Origin: Bacillota bacterium
Lineage (GTDB): Bacteria > Bacillota > UBA4882 > UBA8346
DNA length: 10,341 nt
Direction of reading: 5' to 3'
Assembly (NCBI GenBank): GCA_003501365.1
Contig: DNPP01000243.1
Coordinates: forward strand, 1-10,341
In this document: positions 1-6,942 of the stretch, piece after piece
Layout: every line of letters begins with the position of its first letter
Position numbering within the stretch: position 1 is the first letter of the stretch
Position numbers and translations under genes: made by a program
The notes under the pieces: generated by a model
Databases searched by the model: none
The model's input: the letters and a program-made list of their open reading frames with translations, nothing else
What the model was told of the DNA's origin: nothing

Positions 1-183
1 CAAAGCGGTGTTGCTTTAGAAGGTTATTATGTGTGGTCTTTATTGGATAATTTTGAATGGGCCCACGGTTGTAGTAAACGGTTCGGCCTGATTTTTATTG
101 ATTACCCTACCCAAGCAAGAATATGGAAAGAAAGCGCTTATTGGTATCAGGATGTGATTACGAATAACGGTTTTAATGCATAA
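1..183 (+). CDS. Glycoside hydrolase family 1 beta-glucosidase/6-phospho-beta-glucosidase, C-terminal fragment
   Basis: This is the last 60 codons of a gene whose start lies left of the window; frame 1 is open from base 1 to TAA at 181-183. The fragment carries the strongly conserved GH1 tail: GYYVWSLLDNFEW, then SKRFGLIFIDYPTQ, then a KESAYWY-type ending. In GH1 enzymes the Glu and Trp of the NFEW motif contact the sugar in the glycone subsite, and the enzymes hydrolyse beta-glucosides or their 6-phosphates in the cytoplasm. The catalytic Glu residues would be upstream and are not visible, so substrate cannot be decided. The usual Tyr of the 'GYSKRFG' motif is Cys here. The last 11 bases overlap the 3' end of the convergent peptidoglycan-binding gene. 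Family assignment is firm; exact specificity is open. Confidence 0.93.
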   Translation, partial: QSGVALEGYYVWSLLDNFEWAHGCSKRFGLIFIDYPTQARIWKESAYWYQDVITNNGFNA

Positions 184-1048
184 GATGATTGGCGTCCATG
201 GAACCGACCGGTTTGGCCGGGATCAGTACTTGCGGCCTTAGCTTGGAAAACAAGTTAAAATAATCACAGGCCGCAGCTTTTTCGATCATTGTCAAATGCA
301 CTGGATCCACTATTCCGCTTTGATGAACCCTGCTGCCCAAGAAATGGACACAAAACTGCCCTGGAAAGTCATTCCCGACAATTGATTTCTGACCATGGGG
401 CATTCCATTGATTGATGCAGCAATCAAAAAATTGCGGAGACAGACCACAACCGCCCGACGCTTCCAGCTCCATTTGCCATCATACACCGCCAACATCGTT
501 TCCGTGTCTTCCTTGGTCAAAGGTTCCACATCAGCATGAAGATAGCCGTAAAGTCTTCTGGCTCGAAATGATTGACCGGTTTCAACATCAATAATCAATG
601 CGGTCTCTCCATCTTGCCATAAGTTGTTTACAATAGACCAAGGAATTGCCTTAACGCCGTTAACCCGCCCTCGCGAAGCAAATTGAGTCATCACTTCATC
701 ACTACCGGGCACCATCTTCTTTAACTCTATTTTTTTATCCGCATTCATAGCGACTCTAAACCCCGTCATTGTCTCAGGACCAACAATACCGTCGGCTGTT
801 AAGCCGTGTTCGAGTTGAAAAGATTTAACTGCCTCAGCGGTGTCTCTGCCATAGAAACCGCTGGGTTTTTGTCGTAAATAATTCAATTGCTTTAAGTAAC
901 TCTGGATCTCGGTTACCCGGCGTCCCTGAACCCCTATCCTGATAAGGGTACCGCTACCAAAGGTAACACCCCAACTGACATCATGAATACACAGAGTTAA
1001 GCCCAAAGTCAATATCAGTATATAGTATAAACTTCTAATTTTAGCCAT
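173..1048 (-). CDS. Secreted peptidoglycan-binding protein (PG_binding_1) with conserved C-terminal domain of unknown function
   Basis: The 291-residue protein begins with a signal peptide or membrane anchor (residues 5-27, basic start then a hydrophobic run). A PG_binding_1 domain covers about 39-95 (VTEIQSYLKQLNYL, GFYGRDTAEAVKSFQ, LTADGIVGPETM), which in this family binds cell-wall peptidoglycan. Residues 130-262 form a second domain with VNGVKAIPW, LIIDVETGQSF, HADVEPLT, WSWKRRAVVV and a Cys/His-rich motif GQFCVHFLGSRVH (230-242). I recall similar C-terminal domains in Bacillota wall proteins but do not know a proven activity. The order H218-G219 followed by C233 and H235 is faintly like L,D-transpeptidases, which is only a hypothesis. 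The ATG at 1046-1048 has an AAAGGA site 8 bases upstream. The gene lies 19 bases after the carboxypeptidase gene on the same strand, so co-transcription and a wall-related role are likely. Confidence 0.85.
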   Translation of the reverse strand: MAKIRSLYYILILTLGLTLCIHDVSWGVTFGSGTLIRIGVQGRRVTEIQSYLKQLNYLRQKPSGFYGRDTAEAVKSFQLEHGLTADGIVGPETMTGFRVAMNADKKIELKKMVPGSDEVMTQFASRGRVNGVKAIPWSIVNNLWQDGETALIIDVETGQSFRARRLYGYLHADVEPLTKEDTETMLAVYDGKWSWKRRAVVVCLRNFLIAASINGMPHGQKSIVGNDFPGQFCVHFLGSRVHQSGIVDPVHLTMIEKAAACDYFNLFSKLRPQVLIPAKPVGSMDANHLMH

Positions 1049-1067
1049 TTTGGCTATCCTTTCATTA

Positions 1068-2219
1068 TTAACTTTTCTTGCCTTTAAATAAGTTGAAAGC
1101 TAACTCCCAAAAAGCGCGCCACCAACGAATAATTAGGTTGGCAGGCTTTACTTTTATCATAGAATAAACTGCGACGCTCGCTATTTCCTTGTGATTAACC
1201 AACGCTTTCAAAGTGCCAATCTTTGTACCCGCGTTGATCGGTAATTTTAAGTTTTTAAGAACTTCTAATCTTGTTTGGATGACCTGTTCCGGACCCCGCG
1301 CTATAACTGTCCCAAACTCAGTCTTTAGTCTAACCGGGACATGACTGGGCCGGGCATCCTTGATATATATCTTTCCCACTTCACCGGGTCTCCCAATCTG
1401 TTGCCATTGAAAATTACGAAAACCATAATCTAGTATGCGTTTACTCTGTTCTACTCTTTGATCATCACTGTCGGCGCCAAGAATTATGCTTAGGAGGCGG
1501 AAGTCGCCTCTTTTGGCGGTTGCCGATAGACAAAACTTGGCCTCATCCGTATGCCCCGTTTTTAAACCATCCGCACCCCTGTAAAGCCTAATTAATTCAT
1601 TGGTATTTCGTAAAACAAACTTGCCGTTCCGAAAGCTATCAAGCCATATTGAAGTAAATTTCAATATTTCAGGATATTTCAGCAATTCCCGTGAGATAAC
1701 CGCCAGATCGTAAGTACTGCTGTAATGAGCCGGATCAGGCAAACCCGTCTCATTATCAAAATGGGTGTCCTTCAAACCCAGTTTTTTGGCCCTTTGATTC
1801 ATGGCCTCCACGAAATCATCCACCGAACCATAAAGATGTTCTGCAACAGCGGCACTGGCATCGTTCGCCGAAACAACCGCAATTGCCTTAAACATCTCTC
1901 GGAGCGGAAACTCTTCTCCTTCTTTCAAAAACACCTGGGAACCACCCATCTCGTATGCCTTAGCCGATGTTGTGATTGTCTCATCCCATTTAATCCGGCC
2001 CTGGTGAACCGCTTCCAAGATGAGCAACATCGTCATAACCTTGGTAACACTGGCAGGTGGTAGCCGTTGATGTTCATTCTGAGCATATAATACCCGACCG
2101 GAAATCGGGTCCATCAAGATAGCTGCCCTGGCGTTGATTGAAAAACCATGAGCGATTGAATTTGGTAGTAATAACAAACCAAAGCAAAGTATGATAATAC
2201 CAAGTTTGTTTAAGCGCAA
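1068..2219 (-). CDS. dacF: D-alanyl-D-alanine carboxypeptidase, DacF/PBP5 type (serine-type penicillin-binding protein)
   Basis: The 383-residue protein trims the terminal D-Ala from peptidoglycan pentapeptides outside the membrane. A signal peptide occupies about 1-25. The peptidase S11 domain has all three active-site motifs: SxxK as S57-V-T-K60 (nucleophile S57), SxN as S117-A-N119, and KTG at 220-222. The DNETGLPDPAHYSSTYDLA stretch (about 155-173) is also typical of the family. Residues from about 265 to 350 fit the PBP5 C-terminal beta domain, and the Trp-rich tail (about 363-383) looks like the usual amphipathic membrane anchor. The start is TTG at 2219; an AGAGGGGG site (2229-2236) sits 9 bases upstream and no better ATG exists, while the signal peptide fits this start. 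It leads the two-gene wall unit. The symbol follows the closest familiar paralogue; DacB or DacA cannot be excluded. Confidence 0.92.
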   Translation of the reverse strand: MRLNKLGIIILCFGLLLLPNSIAHGFSINARAAILMDPISGRVLYAQNEHQRLPPASVTKVMTMLLILEAVHQGRIKWDETITTSAKAYEMGGSQVFLKEGEEFPLREMFKAIAVVSANDASAAVAEHLYGSVDDFVEAMNQRAKKLGLKDTHFDNETGLPDPAHYSSTYDLAVISRELLKYPEILKFTSIWLDSFRNGKFVLRNTNELIRLYRGADGLKTGHTDEAKFCLSATAKRGDFRLLSIILGADSDDQRVEQSKRILDYGFRNFQWQQIGRPGEVGKIYIKDARPSHVPVRLKTEFGTVIARGPEQVIQTRLEVLKNLKLPINAGTKIGTLKALVNHKEIASVAVYSMIKVKPANLIIRWWRAFWELAFNLFKGKKS

Positions 2220-2265
2220 ATAATCTTGCCCCCTCTTTTCTTAAGGATTCCCAAAATAGTTCCAT

Positions 2266-2271
2266 ATTATA
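2266..2271 (-). promoter_or_regulatory. Candidate -10 box for the carboxypeptidase operon
   Basis: The - strand reads TATAAT, a perfect -10 match, about 47 bases before the TTG start of the carboxypeptidase gene. No good -35 hexamer occurs at 16-18 bases and the TG of an extended -10 is not in place, so the promoter would need an activator, an alternative -35, or may be chance in AT-rich DNA. Confidence 0.3.
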
Positions 2272-2304
2272 ACTACCACATTATTCAAGAAAGGGTTGGA
2301 GGTA

Positions 2305-2345
2305 CCACCTGATTAATTAGCAGAGTATAAGTCTGCGGCCGGTGG
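2305..2345. repeat. Nested inverted repeat (possible structured RNA or protein-binding site)
   Basis: Two helices nest: the outer CCACC (2305-2309) pairs with GGTGG (2341-2345), and the inner GCAGA (2320-2324) pairs with TCTGC (2332-2336) around a 7-base loop. The internal loop is asymmetric, 10 bases against 4. It is a GC-rich island in an AT-rich spacer. It lies upstream of the candidate -10 of the carboxypeptidase operon and upstream of the pit promoter candidates. No U-run follows on either strand at the right distance for a classical terminator. I do not recognise it as a known riboswitch class. Confidence 0.4.
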
Positions 2346-2380
2346 AGAAATTAAAAAAATCAATTCGCCGTGATTTCAAC

Positions 2381-2395
2381 CCAAATTTGTTACTA
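2381..2395 (+). repeat. 15-base direct repeat, copy 1 (contains palindrome CAAATTTG)
   Basis: The sequence CCAAATTTGTTACTA here is repeated exactly at 2475-2489. It contains the 8-base palindrome CAAATTTG, the kind of core bound by dimeric regulators. The copies start 94 bases apart, close to nine helical turns, so they would face the same side of the DNA. It lies in the spacer upstream of the pit operon and the divergent carboxypeptidase operon. Confidence 0.6.
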
Positions 2396-2474
2396 TTGAG
2401 ATGCGAATTTCATCCTTTCGCTTATCTATCATTTTTCAAAATTTTTTCCACCCAATTTAATGTTTTCCTTTGAA

Positions 2475-2489
2475 CCAAATTTGTTACTA
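2475..2489 (+). repeat. 15-base direct repeat, copy 2
   Basis: Exact second copy of CCAAATTTGTTACTA. It is followed directly by the AAGATTAAATAT repeats and lies about 57 bases upstream of the stronger candidate promoter for the pit operon, a position that fits an activator or repressor site. The regulator is unknown. Confidence 0.6.
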
Positions 2490-2490
2490 G

Positions 2491-2522
2491 AAGATTAAAT
2501 ATATTAAGGAAAGATTAAATAT
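2491..2522 (+). repeat. Two copies of a 12-base repeat AAGATTAAATAT with 20-base period
   Basis: The 12-mer occurs at 2491-2502 and again at 2511-2522, starting 20 bases apart, close to two helical turns. It lies just upstream of the pit operon promoter candidate. Tandem sites of this kind are common for OmpR/PhoB-family regulators such as PhoP, but the sequence is not a clear match to the Bacillus PhoP box (TTAACA-like every 11 bases), so a Pho role is only inferred from context. Confidence 0.45.
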
Positions 2523-2545
2523 TTTATTTGGTAATTAAGCTTATG

Positions 2546-2574
2546 TTGTATTAGTATTAAGGGTGTTATATAAT
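2546..2574 (+). promoter_or_regulatory. Candidate promoter for the DUF47-pit operon
   Basis: A perfect -10 TATAAT (2569-2574) lies 17 bases from a poor -35, TTGTAT (2546-2551, three of six matches). Transcription would begin near 2581, leaving a leader of about 138 bases. A weak -35 with a repeat-rich upstream region fits an activated promoter. A second, weaker candidate lies at 2622-2650 (TTGTAA, 17 bases, TATTTT). Confidence 0.35.
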
Positions 2575-2718
2575 CAATTACGGATTTGGTAATTTGTATT
2601 ATTTAGCTCCACTTTCTACTATTGTAACTGGATTTAGAAATGTTTATTTTAAAAATTAACGATGTTTGCTGTTGATTGACAATTGTCTCAGAGCCGTAAC
2701 CTTGAAAGGGTGAATATA

Positions 2719-3342
2719 ATGTTTAGAGTAACTGCAAAAGAAGAGATATTTTTCGATTTATTTGTGGAAACAATTGAAACATCCTGTAAAGCCGCACGAA
2801 TGCTGGAAGACCTTATGTTCAATTATTGTGATGTCACTCAAAAAATTAAGGCCATCGAAGAAACCGAACATTTATGTGATCAGTCGGTCCATCAGATATT
2901 GAAACAATTAAACAAATCCTTTATTACCCCCATTGATCGTGAAGACATTCATGTATTGGCCAAAGAGCTGGATAATATTACGGATTTTATTGAATCCACC
3001 GCACATCGTTTTCACATGCTGAATGTTAAAACCATTCATGAAGAATCAAAATCCCTGGCGAAATTAATCGTGCAATGCACCGCCGAGTTGCGGGAAATTA
3101 TGGCGGATTTGAAAAATATGAAAAAAAGTACCACCTTGCAAAAACGAATTATTGAAGTAAATCGTTTGGAAAATGAAGGCGATGAGATATTTCGTTCCGC
3201 TATCTCCCGACTCTTTGCTTCGGAGACCGATCCGCTGGAAGTCATTAAGTGGAAAGAGATTTATGAGTACCTGGAGAATACCTTGGATGCTTGCGAGGAT
3301 GTTGCAAATATCTCCGAAGGGATCATAATGAAAAATGCTTAG
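2719..3342 (+). CDS. DUF47 family PhoU-like protein, Pit accessory protein
   Basis: The 207-residue, almost wholly helical cytoplasmic protein belongs to the DUF47/PhoU_div family, whose genes usually sit directly before a PiT phosphate permease and are thought to modulate it. Family marks are FITPIDREDI (68-77), the following LAKELDNITDFIE, NRLENEGDEI (148-157) and LENTLDACEDVAN (185-197), which carry the repeated acidic residues proposed to bind metal in PhoU-like bundles. The ATG at 2719 is chosen because AAAGGGTG sits 6 bases upstream and 207 residues matches the family; a TTG at 2683 would add 12 residues with no family support and no good ribosome site. Its last 8 bases overlap the permease gene, implying translational coupling. 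Confidence 0.92.
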   Translation: MFRVTAKEEIFFDLFVETIETSCKAARMLEDLMFNYCDVTQKIKAIEETEHLCDQSVHQILKQLNKSFITPIDREDIHVLAKELDNITDFIESTAHRFHMLNVKTIHEESKSLAKLIVQCTAELREIMADLKNMKKSTTLQKRIIEVNRLENEGDEIFRSAISRLFASETDPLEVIKWKEIYEYLENTLDACEDVANISEGIIMKNA

Positions 3343-4330
3343 CTTAACCTTAATTTTCATTATCTTGTTGGCGATAACCTTCGATTTTATCAATGGCTTT
3401 CATGATACCGCCAATTCGATTGCCACTTCGGTATCGACCCGGGTTCTTTCTCCCAGAACTGCAATTATGATGGCAGCTTCCTTAAATTTTCTGGGTGCGC
3501 TGATCAGTGAGAAAGTAGCCAAAACCTTTGCCAATGGTTTGGTGGATAACAGCATGATAGTCGGCAATGTAATCATTGCCGCCCTTATTGCCGGTATCAT
3601 CTGGGATCTTTGTACTTGGTATTATGGTATTCCCAGTAGTTCTTCCCATGCGCTTTTCGGTGGCCTTATAGGAGCTGCCGTGGCATATTCGGGCAGTTTT
3701 AAGATAGTCATCTGGGACGGTGTTATCCGGGTACTTAGTTTATTTCTGATCTCCCCCATTCTTGGATTCTTACTCGGCTATTTATTTATGAATATCTTAA
3801 ATTTCCTACTCAGGTCCGCCACGCCCCATTTTGTGAACCGCTGTTTTTCAAAACTGCAAATCTTCTCTGCCGCTTGGATGTCCTATTCACATGGAGGCAA
3901 TGACGCCCAAAAGTCTATGGGAATCATTACTTTAGCATTGATCAGCGCCAAGTTGGTTGATAAAAATGCTTCAATTCCACTATGGGTAATGGTTATATGT
4001 GCAATGGCAATGTGCTTGGGGACTTCTATCGGCGGCTGGAGGATTATCAAAACGATGGGGGTTAGTATGATTAGGTTACAGCCCATCAATGGTTTTGCGG
4101 CAGAAACAGGGGCAGCCCTGGTCATTGAGGCTGCTTCAGCTATCGGCGCCCCTCTAAGTACAACTCACGTTATTTCTTCCGCTATCATGGGCGTAGGTGC
4201 ATCGAAACGACTTTCCGCTGTAAAATGGGCTTTAGCCAAGAATATTATATGGGCTTGGATACTAACCATTCCTATTACTTCCTTACTTGGCGCCGCAGTT
4301 GCCCTTATTCTGAAATTTTATCTTCACTAA
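3335..4330 (+). CDS. pit: PiT family inorganic phosphate permease (low-affinity)
   Basis: The 331-residue integral membrane protein belongs to the PiT family (PF01384), which imports phosphate, often as metal-phosphate complexes, using the ion gradient. The two inverted-repeat signatures are visible: GFHDTANSIATSVSTRVLSP (21-40) and HGGNDAQKSMG (186-196), as are the serine-rich PSSSSHALFGG (100-110) and PLSTTHVISSA (273-283) segments. About ten hydrophobic segments cover the chain, with a central loop near 160-175. The ATG lies inside the end of the DUF47 gene (8-base overlap); the only ribosome-site-like sequence, GAAGG at 3316-3320, is too far away for independent initiation, so coupling is likely. 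Sulfate is an alternative substrate for some PiT proteins, but the neighbouring pho and pst genes favour phosphate. Confidence 0.93.
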   Translation: MLSLTLIFIILLAITFDFINGFHDTANSIATSVSTRVLSPRTAIMMAASLNFLGALISEKVAKTFANGLVDNSMIVGNVIIAALIAGIIWDLCTWYYGIPSSSSHALFGGLIGAAVAYSGSFKIVIWDGVIRVLSLFLISPILGFLLGYLFMNILNFLLRSATPHFVNRCFSKLQIFSAAWMSYSHGGNDAQKSMGIITLALISAKLVDKNASIPLWVMVICAMAMCLGTSIGGWRIIKTMGVSMIRLQPINGFAAETGAALVIEAASAIGAPLSTTHVISSAIMGVGASKRLSAVKWALAKNIIWAWILTIPITSLLGAAVALILKFYLH

Positions 4331-4344
4331 GGAAGTCTCCACTG

Positions 4345-4366
4345 GACCAAGCCGGGACACGTGGTC
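4345..4366. terminator. Weak stem-loop between convergent pit and phoR
   Basis: GACCA (4345-4349) can pair with TGGTC (4362-4366) around a 12-base loop within the 66-base spacer where the two transcripts converge. Position favours a bidirectional terminator, but the stem is only 5 pairs and no T-run follows on either strand, so this is a weak candidate. Confidence 0.2.
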
Positions 4367-4396
4367 TACGCCCAAGTTTCAACATAAACATATTTT

Positions 4397-6172
4397 CTAG
4401 TTAGTCTCCAATTTGTTCTGAATCGGCAGGCTGAATGTGAAGACCGACCCTTGATGTAAAGAACTTTCTACTTCAATTTTCCCGCCATACGATTCCACAA
4501 TATGTTTTACAATGGATAATCCCAGTCCGGTACCGCCTTTATCCCGGGACCGGGCTTTATCTACCCGGTAAAACCGTTCAAATATCCGACCCAGGTCAGC
4601 TTGGGGAATCCCTATCCCATTGTCGGCCACTGCAACTTTAATGCGTTCCTCTTCCTGCCAGGTGGAGATTTTAACCTGACCGCCCGCAGGAGTATACTTG
4701 AAGGCATTATCCAAGAGATTAATCAACACCTGTTTTACCCGATCGCGGTTAGCGTCAACCAAGGGTAATTTTTCAGCCGCCAAATCCATTGTAAAATGAA
4801 CCGTATCATGATTCAATGTGATGAACCGTTCCTGAACTTCCCCTATCAAGTCGGCCATATCAAACGGTTCATCTGTCACTTCGACCCGGGAATCGAGTTT
4901 TGCCAATTCCAGCAGATCATTAATTAAGTTGGCAAGCCGGTCGCTCTCTTGGTCGATAGCTTTTAAATACCGCTCTAACATTTCTTGATCTTGCCAAGCG
5001 CCTCCGATTAAGGTCTCGGTCATCGCCTTTACTGAAGTGATGGGGGTACGTAATTCATGGGAAACATTGGCGACAAAATCTTGCCTAATCCGCTCCAATC
5101 GTCGCAATTGGGTAACATCATTCAAAACCACGATCGACCCCACTAAATTCCCCTGATCGCCTTTGAGCGGGGCCAGGAAAACTTGGATCTGTTTTTGATG
5201 GGGATAATACAAAGATAATTCACTCTCAAACGCCTGCCTAGCTATGTTGACCTCTTGAATCAGTTCCAGTAAATGGTGATTTAAGACGACCTCTAAAACA
5301 GGCCGACCTTGAATATTTTTAAGATTTAAACCTAAAATATCCCGGGCCGCCGGATTCGCCAGTATAATCTTTTGTTCACCATCAATTACTAAGATCCCAT
5401 TCACCAAATTCTCCAGGATCACTTCTAATTTGCGCTTTTCATCTTCAATAACAGCAAAAGAAGCGCTTAGTTTTTCAGCCATATTGTTAAAGGCCAAGCC
5501 TAAGTCCGCCAATTCATCATCACCAAAACATCGGACCCGCCCCGACAGATCGCCCTTGGAAATACGCAGCGCGAGTAGTTTCAAATCAAGGACAGGCTCT
5601 GTTAACCGCCGCATCATAAAGCCGCCGAATGCCAAAGCGAGAAATGCCGTTACCATAATTCCACTGATAATTACCACTCGCAGTCGGAGCAGCAGGTGGT
5701 CTAGAGTACTTTGTTGCTTGGCGATACGAATAACACCGACAATTTCCCCGTGTAATCGTAACGGGTATGCCACATAAATTAAGCGTTTCTTCAAGGTTGC
5801 GCTGAATCGCGATGATGACCCGACCATCCCCAGCAACGCTTCTTTAATCTCCGGCCGATCACTGTGATTGGGCAGCTTGGAATAATCCTCCGAAGAATCA
5901 CCCAAAACCTTACCCTGCGCATCAACCACAGTAATACGCCCATCTGCTACCCGGGCAATTCGGGCTACCGTGCGCGAGACTTGAACCGCATCCTTAAACT
6001 GGGCTACATCAGTAAAATAGGCAGCTACTAATTTGGCTTGAATCAATTCATGCTCGTGCCACGAAGTCCGCACCCGGTTCTCTTCGAAATTGACAAAATA
6101 GGCTGCCCAAAGGAACGTCATCAAGCCTACCCCAATAATATAAAAAAGAAAGAGCCGTGTTCGAAACTTCAT
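4397..6172 (-). CDS. phoR: Phosphate-regulon sensor histidine kinase PhoR (PAS-containing)
   Basis: The 591-residue membrane kinase phosphorylates PhoP. Order of parts: TM1 (about 7-27), extracytoplasmic sensor domain (28-160), TM2 (about 165-187), HAMP (188-240), PAS (about 245-355), HisKA with the phospho-accepting H372 in FVANVSHELRTP, then HATPase_c with N-box NLLDNAFKYTPAGG (N489), G1 DNGIGIP (517-523), F-box FERFYRVDKARS and G2 GGTGLGLSI (546-554). This TM-sensor-TM-HAMP-PAS layout is that of Gram-positive PhoR, unlike the shorter E. coli protein. The ATG at 6172 follows phoP by 27 bases; an AGGGGG site is about 12 bases upstream, a little long. An earlier ATG is out of frame. Being next to phoP, phoU and pst makes the phosphate role strong, though kinases of the WalK type share this domain order. 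Confidence 0.93.
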   Translation of the reverse strand: MKFRTRLFLFYIIGVGLMTFLWAAYFVNFEENRVRTSWHEHELIQAKLVAAYFTDVAQFKDAVQVSRTVARIARVADGRITVVDAQGKVLGDSSEDYSKLPNHSDRPEIKEALLGMVGSSSRFSATLKKRLIYVAYPLRLHGEIVGVIRIAKQQSTLDHLLLRLRVVIISGIMVTAFLALAFGGFMMRRLTEPVLDLKLLALRISKGDLSGRVRCFGDDELADLGLAFNNMAEKLSASFAVIEDEKRKLEVILENLVNGILVIDGEQKIILANPAARDILGLNLKNIQGRPVLEVVLNHHLLELIQEVNIARQAFESELSLYYPHQKQIQVFLAPLKGDQGNLVGSIVVLNDVTQLRRLERIRQDFVANVSHELRTPITSVKAMTETLIGGAWQDQEMLERYLKAIDQESDRLANLINDLLELAKLDSRVEVTDEPFDMADLIGEVQERFITLNHDTVHFTMDLAAEKLPLVDANRDRVKQVLINLLDNAFKYTPAGGQVKISTWQEEERIKVAVADNGIGIPQADLGRIFERFYRVDKARSRDKGGTGLGLSIVKHIVESYGGKIEVESSLHQGSVFTFSLPIQNKLETN

Positions 6173-6199
6173 GGCAGTCCATAGCCCCCTGTTATTTCC

Positions 6200-6895
6200 C
6201 TATTTCTTAAATTTATAGCCAACTCCCCGGACCGTAAGAATATATTCAGGCTCACCGGGGTCATGTTCGATTTTTTCGCGCAACCAGCGGATATGGACGT
6301 CAACTGTGCGACTATCGCCATAAAAATCATTGCCCCATACCAGATTAAGCAGTTGCTCCCTAGATAAAACCTGACCCGGGTGGCTTGCCATAATTCGAAG
6401 CAATTCATATTCTTTACTCGATAAATTAATCACCTGGTCCTTTACTGTTACTTCATGACCCATCAAATCGATTTGCAGCTCTCCGGTTCTGATCACTTTG
6501 ATTGTTTCACTGGTTCCGGTCCCCGCAGGAACAATCCGCTTTAAGACCGATTTGATCCTCGCCATCAACTCCCGCATACTAAACGGCTTAGTCACATAAT
6601 CATCGGCGCCCAGTTCCAATCCTAACACCCGATCGATTTCGCCTTCCTTGGCAGTCAACATAATAATCGGCACACTGGATTGTTGCCGAATTTGTCTGCA
6701 TATTTCCAATCCGCTGATGCCCGGCAGCATTAAGTCCAGCAAAATCAAGTCAATATCCTGGGTCTGCGCCAATTGCAAACCAGTTTCGCCATCGAGTGCC
6801 GTGAGTACTTGATAACCCTCTTGCTTTAAATTATAACCAACCGATTCCACAATCATCGGCTCATCGTCAATGATTAAGATCTGTTTAGCCATCAT
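6200..6895 (-). CDS. phoP: Phosphate-regulon response regulator PhoP/PhoB (OmpR family)
   Basis: The 231-residue protein has a receiver domain (about 5-118) with acidic pair D10/D11, phospho-acceptor D54 (LLDLMLPG), T81 and K103 (TKPF), followed by a linker near 120-130 and an OmpR-type winged-helix DNA-binding domain (about 131-229: LSSKEYELLRIMASHPG, SREQLLNLVWG, RTVDVHIRWLREKIE, VRGVGYKF). Phosphorylated by the adjacent PhoR, it would control pst, phoU and other phosphate genes. Two ATG codons are adjacent (6895 and 6892); the GAGGTG site lies 5 bases before the first and 8 before the second, so either may be used. It is 101 bases downstream of phoU and 27 upstream of phoR. Confidence 0.94.
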   Translation of the reverse strand: MMAKQILIIDDEPMIVESVGYNLKQEGYQVLTALDGETGLQLAQTQDIDLILLDLMLPGISGLEICRQIRQQSSVPIIMLTAKEGEIDRVLGLELGADDYVTKPFSMRELMARIKSVLKRIVPAGTGTSETIKVIRTGELQIDLMGHEVTVKDQVINLSSKEYELLRIMASHPGQVLSREQLLNLVWGNDFYGDSRTVDVHIRWLREKIEHDPGEPEYILTVRGVGYKFKK

Positions 6896-6942
6896 TGTTT
6901 CACCTCGTCCATGGGGATCAATTCATTCCAATTACCGTTAGC

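Larger units (their letters stand above)
2220..2682. other. AT-rich divergent intergenic region without a gene
   Basis: This roughly 460-base spacer separates the - strand carboxypeptidase operon from the + strand pit operon. I find no convincing coding region: short ATG frames, for example 19 codons from 2401, lack a ribosome binding site and recognisable product. It holds a nested inverted repeat (2305-2345), two copies of a 15-base repeat (2381, 2475), two of a 12-base repeat (2491, 2511), two of the 11-base sequence ATTTGGTAATT (2526, 2584), and candidate promoters for both directions. A short CTGTTGA/TTGACAA/TTGTCTC tract at 2669-2689 resembles the 7-base repeats of the pstB-phoU spacer. 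Confidence 0.75.

Noticed and set aside
2296..2310. T-box-like motif on the - strand (CAGGTGGTACCTCC resembles the tRNA-pairing bulge sequence of T-box leaders) upstream of the carboxypeptidase gene
   Set aside because: Only the GGTGGTACC core matches. No stem I or specifier region is recognisable, no terminator follows, and a carboxypeptidase gene is not an expected T-box target.
2401..2460. 19-codon + strand frame starting at ATG 2401
   Set aside because: No ribosome binding site, no recognisable product and AT-rich composition like the rest of the spacer.
2683..2718. TTG start extending the DUF47 protein by 12 residues
   Set aside because: No ribosome site precedes it, while ATG at 2719 has AAAGGGTG at good distance and gives the usual family length.
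2676..2720. TTGACA at 2676 with TATAAT at 2715 as a promoter for the DUF47 gene
   Set aside because: The spacing is 33 bases and the TATAAT overlaps the ATG start codon, so it cannot drive this gene as a normal promoter.
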